A stretch of 64,000 nucleotides of DNA, from NCBI GenBank assembly GCA_944989445.1, contig CALYLW010000056.1:1703948-1767947 (forward strand), written 5' to 3'. The notes beneath the pieces are model-generated. The model saw only the letters and a list, made by a program, of their open reading frames with translations. It was not told the origin of the DNA and did no database searches. Source of the stretch: Ampullaceana balthica (taxonomy: Eukaryota > Mollusca > Gastropoda > Lymnaeidae). Position numbers and translations under genes: made by a program. Each line of letters begins with the position of its first letter. Position 1 is the stretch's first letter. Shown one piece after another: positions 1-13,500 of the stretch.

Positions 1-1500
1 TATTGAAGTAAATAGACTGTTGTGTCATTCATAAAATATCAACAATAGTTACTTCATTGAAATCCACTTAAATGAATTATAAAAGTACAAGTATCCATAA
101 CTTAACAGACTGTAACATTTTATTTCTTTCAGTTTTGTAAAGTGATGTTGTTTATCTTTTTGCACACTATTTCTTTTGTGGAATCTTTCATCAAAACTTG
201 ATTGTTAAAAGTATTTTGTTGTAAGAAATTTGTAAACAATACTTAGCTTTAAGGGCCATCCATGTATTACTTATGCAAGAAAGGCATTTTTTTCCCTTTC
301 CCTCTCCTTCTTTTCGGCTCCTAAAGTATTTGGACCTCACCTCTGTTTACCTGTTTACATACAAATATATAGCTTTGTTACTCCCTCACATCAGGAATAT
401 TTCATCCAGTCTATCAAATATAGCTATTAGACTGACAAGTTCAAAAATTATTTTCAAATATGTCTTAATAAATATTCAAGTGTTTTATTGAGTTCTAGCA
501 AGGGAATAATCCTCTTGACCTGCTGTCTCCCCGGTAGAAATTGTGTTTGAATCTATTGTGTTATTGCAACTAGTCTTCTGCATTGGTGGTTATATTAGTT
601 GTAATTGTTTTCATATGGACACATTAAGTTGAGAGCCCTCTCCATATGAATCTGTATGCAAAATCTACTAAAACTAAATCCAACTTTCCCCCTTCCTAAC
701 TGTGTATGTAACATATGGATGGCCACTAAATTAAATGTCTTAATGTCATTTGATCCTTTGGTATTTTTAAAAAATAATATACTTTAACTCTTGGATTATA
801 TTGTTCTATATTATTTTCAAAAATAAAATTTAAAACATTTAGAAAGCCTTGGAATGTCATGTTTTTTTTTATCACAGAGGAATAATTTTTTTTTAAACCG
901 GTGAACACAAATAAAGATAACATAAATTTTTTCTAATTTTATATACTCGCTATTGCCTGGTCTATTTAATTCAACCTAGGTAATAAAAAGTAGTCAAATA
1001 CTCATTTTTGTAGAATTTATGAAAATCAATCTACACTTGTCATATTTATGCTTAACTTATAACTTAAAAGTGTTTTGTCTTATTCTTTTTCATTTTTATC
1101 ATTAACATTCTTTGGTTGTTTTTCTTTTTGTTTGAGTAACTGTGCTTTATAAGCATAAAAAATGTCTTCATTTCTGTTTAAACCGAGAGCTTTCAACATT
1201 TTCTTATGATCATATGTATGAAAATCACTACATTTCAACATTAAGTATTTCTGATGAATTTGCCTTCAATTTAAAATTAATTTATGACAAGCAAATTTAA
1301 ATATTATGTTCCATAATTAACTCTCCTACTTTGTTATAAGAATAATATAATTGTTTATAATTATAATAAATTAAATAACTTAATCTGATATTATAATTCA
1401 AATTTGAATCTTTTCTTGTTTCTTGTTTTCATGAAAACTTATCTATGGTTATATTTATTTTTATGAGATTTGTGATACTGATGTTTGGCTTTCTAGATAT
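1..1500. other. AT-rich stretch, no gene seen
   Basis: I see only AT-rich sequence with short chance reading frames on both strands. No splice-bounded coding segment, RNA gene or tandem repeat is evident. It lies downstream of the proposed 3' end of gene 1. Confidence 0.5.
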
Positions 1501-1504
1501 TGTC

Positions 1505-1514
1505 TTTATTTATT
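1505..1514 (-). promoter_or_regulatory. Poly(A) signals of gene 1
   Basis: Two overlapping AATAAA hexamers on the minus strand lie about 20 nt past the proposed stop codon of gene 1. The spacing suits a short 3' UTR. Confidence 0.4.
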
Positions 1515-1532
1515 AAAATGTTTGCATGGCAG

Positions 1533-1582
1533 TCATAAGTTGTTCCAAGCACCGATGCCATGCCTCAACATCAGGTAAGCAG
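1533..1582 (-). CDS. Gene 1 exon 9: short cytoplasmic tail and stop
   Basis: The segment follows an acceptor (TTTGCAG). Read in the phase left by the transmembrane exon it gives T-AYLMLRHGIGAWNNL and then TGA. The terminal exon proposed for gene 2 is almost the same length (50 versus 53 nt), starts in the same phase, shares an H-G pair at a similar place and also ends close to AATAAA. A microexon like those of genes 2 and 3 was not found between this exon and the transmembrane exon, but direct splicing also keeps frame. Confidence 0.45.
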
Positions 1583-4500
1583 CTGCAAATTTCAACACAT
1601 TTTCTTTCAACAGTTCATGATTCATAGGCTTGTAAATCAATGAGCTCAAACTATAATTCAAATTGCACATCATGAAATTGACAATTAAACGGTTCATTTA
1701 AACTGAAACATAAGAATGTCACTAATTTCTGTCAAACCCTGAAGGACTTGGGATGACACGATGTAAGCAAAAATGAACACGAAAATCTAGATGCTATCAT
1801 TTGAAATTGGAAGTATATTAGTATTAAATTCAATACACAAAGTAGTTAGGTCTCTGCATGTTTTAAGCTGTCCTAATTTAATGGTAGCACGTCTCACATC
1901 TGCTTTGCTTTATAAAGTAAATTCACTGGCCATAGTTGTTTTTAATCCAAGTCTAGAGTAATACATCATTTCATGTTTTTTTAGTCAATGGGATGAGAGG
2001 ATATTGTTAACCTTCATCAATCCTCCATGCATGCTTGATAACTAGTTGATAAAATAAGGGATTGTCATGGTCCTCCTACTTGAAATTGAAAGATAACTGA
2101 CAAATCTATCTGGTTAGAAATTAAAATATACCCACTTATATAAAATAGGACGTTGTCGGGTTTATAGGACGTTGTCCGGTTTATAGGACGTTGTCGGGTT
2201 TATAAACTCTACTGGTCTTAGACCCATTACTGAATTATCGTATTATCTATTTTACTACATCATGAATTGACCTCTGTATTAGGACAATATACTCCTTCAA
2301 AACAATACAAAAACGTCTGCTCCAAGGCAAATGGATAGATATCAAGTAAACCCAGTCTATGTGTATTTTGATCATATTTCAAGTATTGTATCCCTATCTC
2401 AATTACCATTTGTTACACAAAACACTCTTAATTACTCCCCCCACTTAATATTTCAGGGATACTTATCAATTAAATAATGATAAAATATTCAAATTTATTA
2501 AACACAGATGGTAAGATATTATTTACAAATATTTATTGTTACTTTATGTTGAAGTATAGTTTGATGGACTGCTTTTTTTCCTGGCCCATTCTTGTATTTG
2601 ATGTACTCCTCGATAGTTCATTCCAGCTCCAGATCTATTTTGATGTTTGATTCTTTGGTGTAGTCTATGCTTTTTTTCTTTCCACACCTGTTCTTATATT
2701 TGATGTATTCTAAGATGTTTCCTCAGACCTGTTCTTGTATTTGATTTATTCTAAGACTAAGATGTTTCCTCAGACCTGTTCTTGTATTTGATGTATTCTA
2801 AGATGTTTCCTCAGACCTGTTCTTGTATTTGATTTATTCTAAGATGTTTCCTCAGACCTGTTCTTGTATTTGATGTATTCTAAGATGTTTCCTCAGACCT
2901 TTTCTTGTATTTGATTTATTCTAAGATGTTTCCTCAGACCTGTTCTTGTATTTGATGTATTCTAAGATGTTTCCTCAGACCTGTTCTTGTATTTGATGTA
3001 TTCTAAGATGTTTCCTCAGACCTGTTCTTGTATTTGATGTATTCTAAGATGTTTCCTCAGACCTGTTCTTGTATTTGATATATTCTAAGATGTTTCCTCA
3101 GACCTGTTCTTGTATTTGATATATTCTAAGATGTTTCCTCAGACCTGTTCTTGTATTTGATATATTCTAAGATGTTTCCTCAGACCTGTTCTTGTATTTG
3201 ATTTATTCTAAGATGTTTCCTCAGACCTGTTCTTGTATTTGATTTATTCTAAGATGTTTCCTCATACCTGTTCTTGTATTTGATATATTCTAAGATGTTT
3301 CCTCAGACCTGTTCTTGTATTTGATTTATTCTAAGATGTTTCCTCAGACCTGTTCTTGTATTTGATGTATTCTAAGATGTTTCCTCAGACCTGTTCTTGT
3401 ATTTGATTTATTCTAAGATGTTTCCTCAGACCTGTTCTTGTATTTGATGTATTCTAAGATGTTTCCTCAGACCTGTTCTTGTATTTGATGTATTCTAAGA
3501 TGTTTCCTTTCAGACCTGTTATTACATGTTCTTGTGTAAGATGAAACCTGCTATGCATATTTCTACAGATGACAGCAGTCACTAAGCTCCTCAAGTTCAT
3601 TACATTAATAACTTCCACTTCCACTGCTCAACTTCTGATTCTGACCTGAACAAATGAGATTAACAATTTTTGTAAAATGTAACTGTGTGTTGACTTGAAT
3701 ATTTTAACTGTGTATTAGAATGATTTAACTGTGTGCTTGAATGATTTAACTATGTCTTAGAATGTTTAAACTACGGGTGTACCAGATTTAGGCAAAACCG
3801 GAATCTGACCATTTTTACAAATCTGGCTCCGAACAGATTTCACTTCATAAATCCGGCTGGAGATATAAAAAATTTGAATCCAGTACATCCCTAGTTTTAA
3901 CAGTGTGTTTGAATGTTTTAACAGTGCATTTTAATGTTTTAACTGTGTTTGAATGATTTAACTGTGTAATTGAATGATTTAAATTTAACCATGTTTTAGA
4001 ACTATGTTAAGTAGATTTTCAAAGTGTCATTACTGTCATTCAGCTTGTCATCAGTTTGTTTGAAATGATCTAGGCCTATGTCATGGTAATTTGTTATCAC
4101 CAATGGCTAGGACCAAAGTTTAGTTGAAATTACAACATTGTGTGAAATGGTGATGATGATTTATTTATTTGGTTAACTGTACTCACTTGGCTTTGGTTTT
4201 ATAACGAGGCAGACGATGATGAGTAATGAAAACAAACAGGCAGATACGAAACCACCCACTAGTCCCCCTATCAGGGCGCTGTCTGTACGCTGAATGGTTG
4301 AAGGCAAGAGCTCGGCCAGTTCGTAGGTGGTGGAAGTCATACTTGTGACTTCTATATCTACATCATACCCTGGCAACACCGCGTAGTAGTTGTATTCGTA
4401 ATCTGGAGTATCTGCACCTTAAACATGCAGGCATTTAACATCGAGTTATTCAATTTGTACAATAGGCTATCTGCACCTTAAACATGCAGGCATTTAACAT

Positions 4501-7500
4501 CGAGTTATTCAATTTGTACAATAGGCTAACTGCACCTTAAACATGCAGGCATTAAACATCGAGTTATTCAATTTGTACAATAGGCTATCTGCACCTTAAA
4601 CATGCAGGCATTTAACATCGAGTTATTCAATTTGTACAATAGGCTAACTGCACCTTAAACATGCAGGCATTCAACATCGAGTTATTCAATTTGTACAATA
4701 GGCTATCTGCACCTTAAACATGCAGGCATTCAACATCGAGTTATTCAATTTGTACAATAGGCTAACTGCACCTTAAACATGCAGGCATTCAACATCGAGT
4801 TATTCAATTTGTACAATAGGCTATCTGCACCTTAAACATGCAGGCATTTAACATCGAGTTATTCAATTTGTGCAATAGGCTAACTGCACCTTAAACATGC
4901 AGGCATTCAACATCGAGTTATTCAATTTGTACAATAGGCTATCTGCACCTTAAACATGCAGGCATTTAACATCGAGTTATTCAATTTGTACAATAGGCTA
5001 ACTGCACCTTAAACATGCAGGCATTCAACATCGAGTTATTCAATTTGTACAATAGGCTAACTGCACCTTAAACATGCAGGCATTCAACATCGAGTTATTC
5101 AATTTGTACAATAGGCTATCTGCACCTTAAACATGCAGGCATTTAACATCGAGTTATTCAATTTGTACAATATGCTATCTGCACCTTAAACATGCAGGCA
5201 TTCAACATCGAGTTATTCATTTTGATACAATGGTCTATCTGCACCTTAAACATGCAGGCATTTAACATCGAGTTATTCAATTTGTACAATAGGCTAACTG
5301 CACCTTAAACATGCAGGCATTCAACATCGAGTTATTCAATTTGTACAATAGGCTATCTGCACCTTAAACATGCAGGCATTCAACATCGAGTTATTCATTT
5401 TGATACAATGGTCTATCTGCACATTGAACATGCAGATATTCAACTATTTTTTCACTTTGATGCAGTTTTATCAGATTAGTTTGCAGACTAATTTTTAAAA
5501 ATGTTTCCTTTTCATTTGTACCATTTTAAATGAATGATAAACTTCATCAAATCACTCAAATTGACATTTTTTTAATGAGCACATCTCAATAAGCTTTGAA
5601 AAATGGTTTGCTTAACTTTTATAACATGAAAAAAGAAATATTCCATCTATCTCAAACCTATTTACCATGTACTTGTACCCACCATCTAAGTAAAATACAC
5701 CAGTGTTGATCTTAGCACATAGATCCTCGCATAATCTCATGTCGTTTTCATTATGTTTCCAACAAAGACAATTTTTCTCTTTATGGTACGGATCTATTGG
5801 AGTTATCTGAAGGAGATAAATAGACATGAGTTAATATCATATAGTTATAGTCATAATTTGTAAGATTGACATTTAAAGAAACAGAACATTTTAGTAATAA
5901 ATAGACCATTTCCGAGAGAAATGGCTTCAGGGCTGGGCATCTGGAAGCACGGCCAGAAAAGTACTCCAGTACATGCCGCGACCGAGCAAAAGCGACTTCT
6001 GGTGGGAAATTGGACGTAGCAATCAGACGCTCATAACTAGAATGAGAACTGAACATTGCCCCATACGAAGCTACCTGTACAAGTTCAACACTAGAAGGGA
6101 ACTGGCCTATCGGCTGTGTGGCCTCCCGGAGGAGACGGTGGCCCACGTACTCGAAGAATGCCCCGAGCTGTGCGGGGATTTGGAGGGAGAAGTCACGGTG
6201 CATGCAGAGGAGTACCTCTATGGCGATGCCCGCTTGATGAGGCTCGCATGCGATAAAATGAACCGGGTCCTAAGAGCTTAACGGCTCGACCCAAAAGAGA
6301 ATCTACATTCACGAGTAATAAATAGTAAGATTTATATATAAAGAAACATATTTATAATAACTTATTTAGTAAAAAATTGAAAAAATGAGTATGTACATTA
6401 TTATAAATTTATAAAGCCTTAAACTTAAATTGAAAGACTAGTTTTAAAAATAAACGGATTTATCACATATATATATTAGGGCTGCGGAAATTAACGATTA
6501 ATTTCTCGATTAATCGTTAAATAATTTTAACGATTAATTTTTTTAAACGATAAATCGACCACCACTTATAAATGTACTGGAAATCAAAAAGTAAAATATT
6601 TCGGCCGATAAATATAAACTAATTTCCGGACGATTACACGAACATTTTAGTTTTAAACTATTGACTGACGTGAATGTTCAAAATGTTGATAAAGGATATT
6701 GTGTCCATTGAGAGAAATCGTTTGCAATGTTCCCTCTAAGTCTAAGCTTCGTTGGTCCGTGTGCAAAGTTAAAAAAAAACAACAACAACTCGTGTGCAAA
6801 GTTGCACAACGTCAATTTTTTTGCAATATTTTACAAAATTTGCTGCGCGGTGATTCTAAACTCCTGCGTGGCGTCAGTCAAATATCTACGCAGCCGCGCT
6901 GCTTAAAGGGAACATTGCTACCATGGTTCTAACACTTCGCTTACTTATCACCTGCATACCAAACATCCACTACAGTATCGGAAATTCAGCTGAGACAATC
7001 TAAAGCTATATGAGAACGATTGTTTAGCTCGGCTGGTTATATTGTCAATAAGACCCGCTCATCAGTTGAACCAAATAATGTCAATACACTTGTCTGTTTG
7101 CGTTGTTGGTTAAAAGATGTCATATAAAGAAGACATTCCAGTGTTATTTCGATTTAATCTCCATTTTGTATTGTTTTTTTTTACTTTTTGACTTCCAATA
7201 ATTTGTAAGTGATTGGTCGATTAATCGTTAAAAATAATATAATCGTTAAAAATATTTAAAGATTAATCGAGAAATTAATCGTTAATTTCCCCAGCCCTAG
7301 TAAGATGTATAATATTCTAGTTCTAGAAGCTTTTGTAATTTCGTCTATGCAATTTAAAACATATTTTAATTGGAGTCAATTTTAAGTCTTATCCAATTGT
7401 TTTTCTGACTGATTTTCAATTAGGGAAACCTCACGGGATAGAATGCCTAAAATATTCTAGAAAATTCTAAATTTTATTTTTGCAAGATCTCTGTTAATTG

Positions 7501-10500
7501 TTATTGGGACACGTTTTAAAGTTTTAGCCCAAATATTTGCCATACTATGATTGTACTATACATTAATTTTATTATTCACATGATTCGGGTATAATTTAAA
7601 ATATTCTAGAAACTTCTGTGGTTTAATTTTTCATTTCGTCCGCAGTAATTTATAACAAACATACATTATAGGACACATTTTAAAATCTTGTCCATTTTTT
7701 TGGGTGGACTTATTTTTCGGTTTGAGACTTTCGCGCCTTTTTTAAAACTTAAACGAAAAATGGTTTAGCTTTAATATGAGAGAAACCAGAATGGGAGCTC
7801 ACAGGGAACGGGATCCCATAAAGTAATTTTGATCATACTGGGGTAAATAAAACAAACCTAAGTAGGGGATCCAATCATGAAAAGGGATCATCTAGGGTTA
7901 AGGCATTCGACCAAGAACGGGATTCCATAATCCTGTAATAATTACTACCATACTGAATCATATCTTTCAACAGATTTAAAGGCGCAAAGAAAGTGTTTCA
8001 ACGGTGGATAGTACCCCGAATCAGAAAGGGATCCTTTTGGAATGTAGACAAGCAATTCGGAACACTTTTCCTATGTACCATAGTAAAGGGGATTCGCGCG
8101 GATAATGTGACATCAATGCCTACTATGCTGTTCTGTTATATCATTTAGTGATAAAAAGTCATTAAAAATGAGAATCCCAATACAGGCCCGGCAAAACCGG
8201 GTATATCAGCTAGTATTGTTATAAATTGAAAAATTGGCATATAAAATAAATATATCAGTGTATCAGTTTTTATTGCATAACAATTCTTATCAAAGGGACA
8301 ACGTGTTATTCAGAATTAGGCTGTATCAAGATATATTCTTCTTTATGTCATTTTTGGGTCATACAACCATTGGAGCCCTATCAAATTGAGTAATGTAATA
8401 CTGTATCAAAATTGTGAGTCGTATCACTTTTGATGGCATTCACCTTTTAGGACATCTTTTCCTTGGGCTCGGATCACATTCCCATTTGTGGACATTAACT
8501 GCATGGCAACCGTGCCACCATTGGCTCTCATATCAACTTAGGAGTTAATCATCTTTGGTGGCTCATATATCCCAATAATTTCCTTTACTATTATTACTAT
8601 CAACATGCATTGTTCGTTTTCTAGAAATGTAAGACTTAGGATCTCTAGCATTCATTCAATGATTTTTTATTTATTTTTCTAGTATTGATGGCATGGGTAA
8701 GGGTCTCCCGCATTCATTCAATACTTGATTAAGGAACCACTTAGGGAAAATTTCCATGTATTTAGAGTTTCAATAAATACCCACATACTTTGGAAACTAT
8801 CTTTATAATAATAATTATATTTTTTCTGTTGAGTTAAAGTTAAAACAGAGATAAAGTATGCACCTTGACTAAATCACGCCCTCTTTGAACTGTGAAAGTC
8901 CCCCACCCCATCAACACGGGATATATAGTTATTCATAAGTATTTAAACCTTATAAGGTCATATTTTTTCACCGATCCTTATAAATAATTTTTTTTAAAAA
9001 CGTTTGCGCATTTATTCAGCGCACTAGCACATCTTCTTCTTAAGCCATGGGTAGTCGTTAGGGCACCATCGCCGACTGTTCACTATTTCACGCCAGTTGT
9101 CACTGCCTTGTTTTGCCCTTTGGGAGTTTTTGAACGTCAAGTCTGTCCATTGCTTATTTTTTTATTTCTCACTGGACTGTGCCTTGCCAGTGGCGTCACT
9201 AGGGGGGGGGGCGGGCCGTCCCGGGTGACACCCATCAGGGGGTGACACCCGAGCCTAAAATTTTACTGTGTACGATTTTATGTCAGAAAAAAAAAGATGA
9301 CACATTTTTTAATCTATAAAGAAATTAAGAAATACAATGAAATACGTTAAACGCGAAAACTCTTATTAAAAAAATATCAGTTAACTTGCAATAATAAAAC
9401 AGTCCCAACACACAAACAACATTAAAACAAATTTGGAAGAAAAAAAAGAAACATTCGCAGCAGAGAGATCATTAAAAAACGGCTGGAATGAAAGAGGCAG
9501 TATGTTATGTTTTAAAGATTAAAGCCATTTGGGCTTGGACACACCGACAGCATGGACGAATCCCACCTCACAAATCCCTCCACCACAGTGGGGTGGGGGA
9601 TACGATTTTTATCCCCCCCAACCCCCCAAAAAAAACACCACACCAAAAGATGGGTTTTCTTTGTTGATGTTTTTCTTGAGGAAAATTATGATTTCAATGT
9701 CTTTGAGTTAATATTTTATATATATATACATTTATTAAAGGCGTGAAATCATAGATATGCATGTTTATATACAGGTAGTCCTCCGGTTACGACGGTCCCA
9801 TCCCGACTTACGCTGTTTCGTGGTTACGAACGCGCCCCCATAAAGAATAATATTACGTTTATTCCGTATTTTAAAATATTTTTTAAATATTTTTTTTCAT
9901 GAGGTAACGAATTGTTTTCTCTAATTGAAATAACAAAAATTATTGAAAAATATGTATGATTATTATTTCAACCTACAAACTTTCGTTTGCGAATTTTTCA
10001 AATGGCGCAGTTTTCAATCAAGTCAATAAAGCTGAGTAAGCTTACAAGTTCCTTTTCAATGCTCATTAGAGAAGAGAAGAGCATATTCGGTCTTTTTTTT
10101 CTCATGCAAATTCAAACTCATTATATATTCTTTTCAACTTTGAAAAGGATCGCTCTCAGCTGCAGTTTGATGTCATCATTGAAAAATAGATGCGAAAATG
10201 CGATGTGTACATTTGTAAAGGACTGTGTGAAATATAGCTCATTCAAAATCAGCAAATTTTTTAGCTCTGTGCACGTTTTTTGAGTTTCGCTTTGTGCTAC
10301 TTCCTTTTCCTTACCCTAAGCCTGGGGCTGGACAATAACTTTTTTAAGAGTTCTGAAAATTGGACTAATTCTGAAGGTAAGCAGTCTTCGATATCACTTG
10401 AATGTTCTTCCATTAACTTGGCTGCTGCTCATCGGGTGGCGAAATTGCTGTAAGTCTGTAAGAAAGCCAAATTTCTCATGGATGTCTTTATATGCGCCTA

Positions 10501-13500
10501 ACCGATGTTGTAGGGCTTAAGAAAGTTTGTCAATGATGACCAGAAATACCTCAATCTTGAATTTTTGTCTCGAGGAGAGTACTGTTTTGTTGATGTCCCT
10601 TTATCAAACTGACGCTTTCTTTTTTGTTTGATAGTATTGAAGATTGTTTGCACTGTTTTTACCACGGACTTTTCCTTTCCTTTGTCTTCATAGGAATCAA
10701 ATTAAGAATGCTATCGTTTAACAAAATTAATGAGATACTTCCTTTCTAAAATTGTTTCCCAAATTTCAAGTAAAATAGCTACTTCCAGTTGTTCAATTTC
10801 CTTTAGAAATCCTTCTTCTTTAAGTCAAAAGTCACGTGGCTGATTTTCATTTGTTGCTAATTCTTAAAGTGCTGCGATATTCTCATGGTATGAGTTATTA
10901 ATAGTCCTTACAGCATCATGTCAGGCTGACAATCTTGTGTCAGACAAGGCTTTGTTAGCATGTATCAATTTCATATGTTTTTGAAATACCTGTCAACGAT
11001 GAGTAGATGCAACAAGCCGGGTATAAAGATTTTGCAGAAGACAAAAAAATCTGACCGCAGCAGGACAACATGCTGCTCTTTTCGCAACCAAATTAAAGGA
11101 ATGAGCTGTGCACGGCATATAATGAGCTACAATGAACTTCTCACGAAGAATAGCCTGGTTTCCGTTATACTTCCTACTCATTTGCAGCATTGCCGTATGA
11201 CTGTCCAGCATTTTCAGGGATTCGTACAAACATAATAGCCTGCATCTTTATTATACACTATAATTCATAATAAGTTTGGGGTCCTTAAATTATTGGGGGC
11301 TTTAGCCCGTTTAGCACCCCCCTTTTAATCCGCCATAGGGGGAGTGTCACGCATCTGTGACGATGTGGTACGAGGAGGGGGGTGTTTGAGAAATGTGACG
11401 TCACATCAAAAAACGTGCAACTTTAAATAAAAGTTCCACTTAAATACTTGATTGTTTACCATTTATTTACTTACGTTTTCAATGACTTCACGCGTGTTAC
11501 GATATTAGAGTGCAGACTTACCCTAAATACATATTTAAATGAAAATTTAAAAAAAAACGTAAAAAAACCAAGTTTTTGACTATAAATCCTTTATGTACGA
11601 GCTAAAAGAATGTTCATTATAATACGCAGCGCAAGACCATCCAAAAATACAAAATTGCAGTTGTGTCGTAAAACATGTTTAATATAATGCGCACCGATCA
11701 GTAATATGTTTATAAAAAGTGTTGTCAATAAAATACGCACCTATTGCGCGACAGAGAGGTTTGTTCAATATAATGCGCACCCTTACACTCTATCTCAAAA
11801 ATTAACATGATACTTAGGAATAAATAAAATAATCTAAAAAATCAATAATTTAATTACGGTACATGTGATCGATCTGAAATTTTGATACATTGTTTTTATC
11901 ATCGGTACAAAACTGCCTGCAAAATTTCAGCTCGCTAGCTTACGAGGAAATGGGTTAAAAATTGATCCAAAGTTTTGGCGACAAGCAAGGGCGCAAGGGT
12001 GCAAGCAAGCAACCAGACACCACGAGTTAATATAAAGGATTTAAAAATAATTTGCAACATGCTAATTTTTATTGAGAAAATACGGCTTGGGGGGGGGGTG
12101 TCAAAGCTTTGTGACGTCATATCGTAAAAAAGAGGTGGGCTCTAAGTTTTTGTGACAAAGTATGACGCTGGGGGAGGGTGGGGTAAAAATCGGCAACCTC
12201 GCGTGACGTCGTTTATGGACGGTCCCTTCAGTCATGAAGGGGTGACACCATGACCTACCGCTCCCGGGTGACACCAACCCTAGTGACGCCTCTGTGCCTT
12301 GCATTATGTTTTTAAAAGACAAAAAAAACAGTAGATTACTGGTCATTTCTGGCTACCTTATGCAATGTCTAGTTGTTTTGTTTTTTTGTGTTTTTTTGTG
12401 TGTGTGTGTAGAAAGTAATGAATCTAAACTAGAGGTGAAAGGAGAAATAGCATACACACCATAACTTGATAGTGATCTGAATTAAGGCCAGTGAACTGCA
12501 CAGAACCTTCGCGGGCAGCCGGAGAGTAGACCTGGCAACAAGAAAGTGAGACGTGTCATTGAACAAACAAAACCAACATTCATATAGAGTTACAGACTTG
12601 ACTACTAAGGCAAACATTCATATAGAGTTACAGACTTGACTACTAACGCAAACATTCATATAGAGTTACAGACTTGACTACCTACGCAAACATTCATATA
12701 GAGTTACAGACTTGACTACTAAGGCAAATATTCATATAGAGTTACAGACTTGACTACCTACGCAAACATTCATATAGAGTTACAGACTTGACTACTAACG
12801 CAAAAATTCAGTTAGAGTTACAGTAAAGACTACTAACGCAAACATTCATATAGTTACAGACTTGACTACTAACGCAAACATTCATATAGTTACAGACTTG
12901 ACTACTAACGCAAACATTCATATAGTTACAGACTTGACTACTAACGCAAACATTCATATAGTTAAAGACTTGACTACTAACGGAAACATTCATATAGTTA
13001 CAGACTTGACTACTAACGCAAACATTCATATAGAGTTACAGACTTGACTACTAACGCAAACATTCATATAGAGTTACAGACTTGACTACTAACGCACACA
13101 TTCATATAGAGTTACAGACTTGACTACCTAAGCAAACATTCATATAGAGTTACAGACTTGACTACCTAAGCAAACATTCATATAGTTAAAGTTAAAGACT
13201 TGACTACTAACGCAAACATTCATATATAGTTACAGACTTGACTACTAACGCACACATTCATATAGAGTTACAGACTTGACTACCTAAGCAAACATTCATA
13301 TAGTTAAAGTTAAAGACTTGACTACTAACGCAAACATTCATATATAGTTACAGACTTGACTACTAACGCACACATTCATATAGAGTTACAGACTTGACTA
13401 CCTAAGCAAACATTCATATAGTTAAAGTTAAAGACTTGACTACTAACGCAAACATTCATATAGTTACAGACTTGACTACCTACGCAAACATTCATGTAGT

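Noticed and set aside
1513..1582. A different frame of the gene 1 terminal exon reads LPDVEAWHRCLEQLMTA and ends in TAA next to AATAAA.
   Set aside because: It looks protein-like but needs a phase 2 start, which no upstream exon provides. The phase 1 frame fits the membrane exon and resembles the gene 2 tail. It is kept only as an alternative.
3605..3645. Candidate last exon of gene 1 after TTTGTTCAG, giving a 13-residue tail ending in SGSGSY.
   Set aside because: Its phase is acceptable but it has no poly(A) signal and no resemblance to the gene 2 terminal exon; 1533-1582 fits better.
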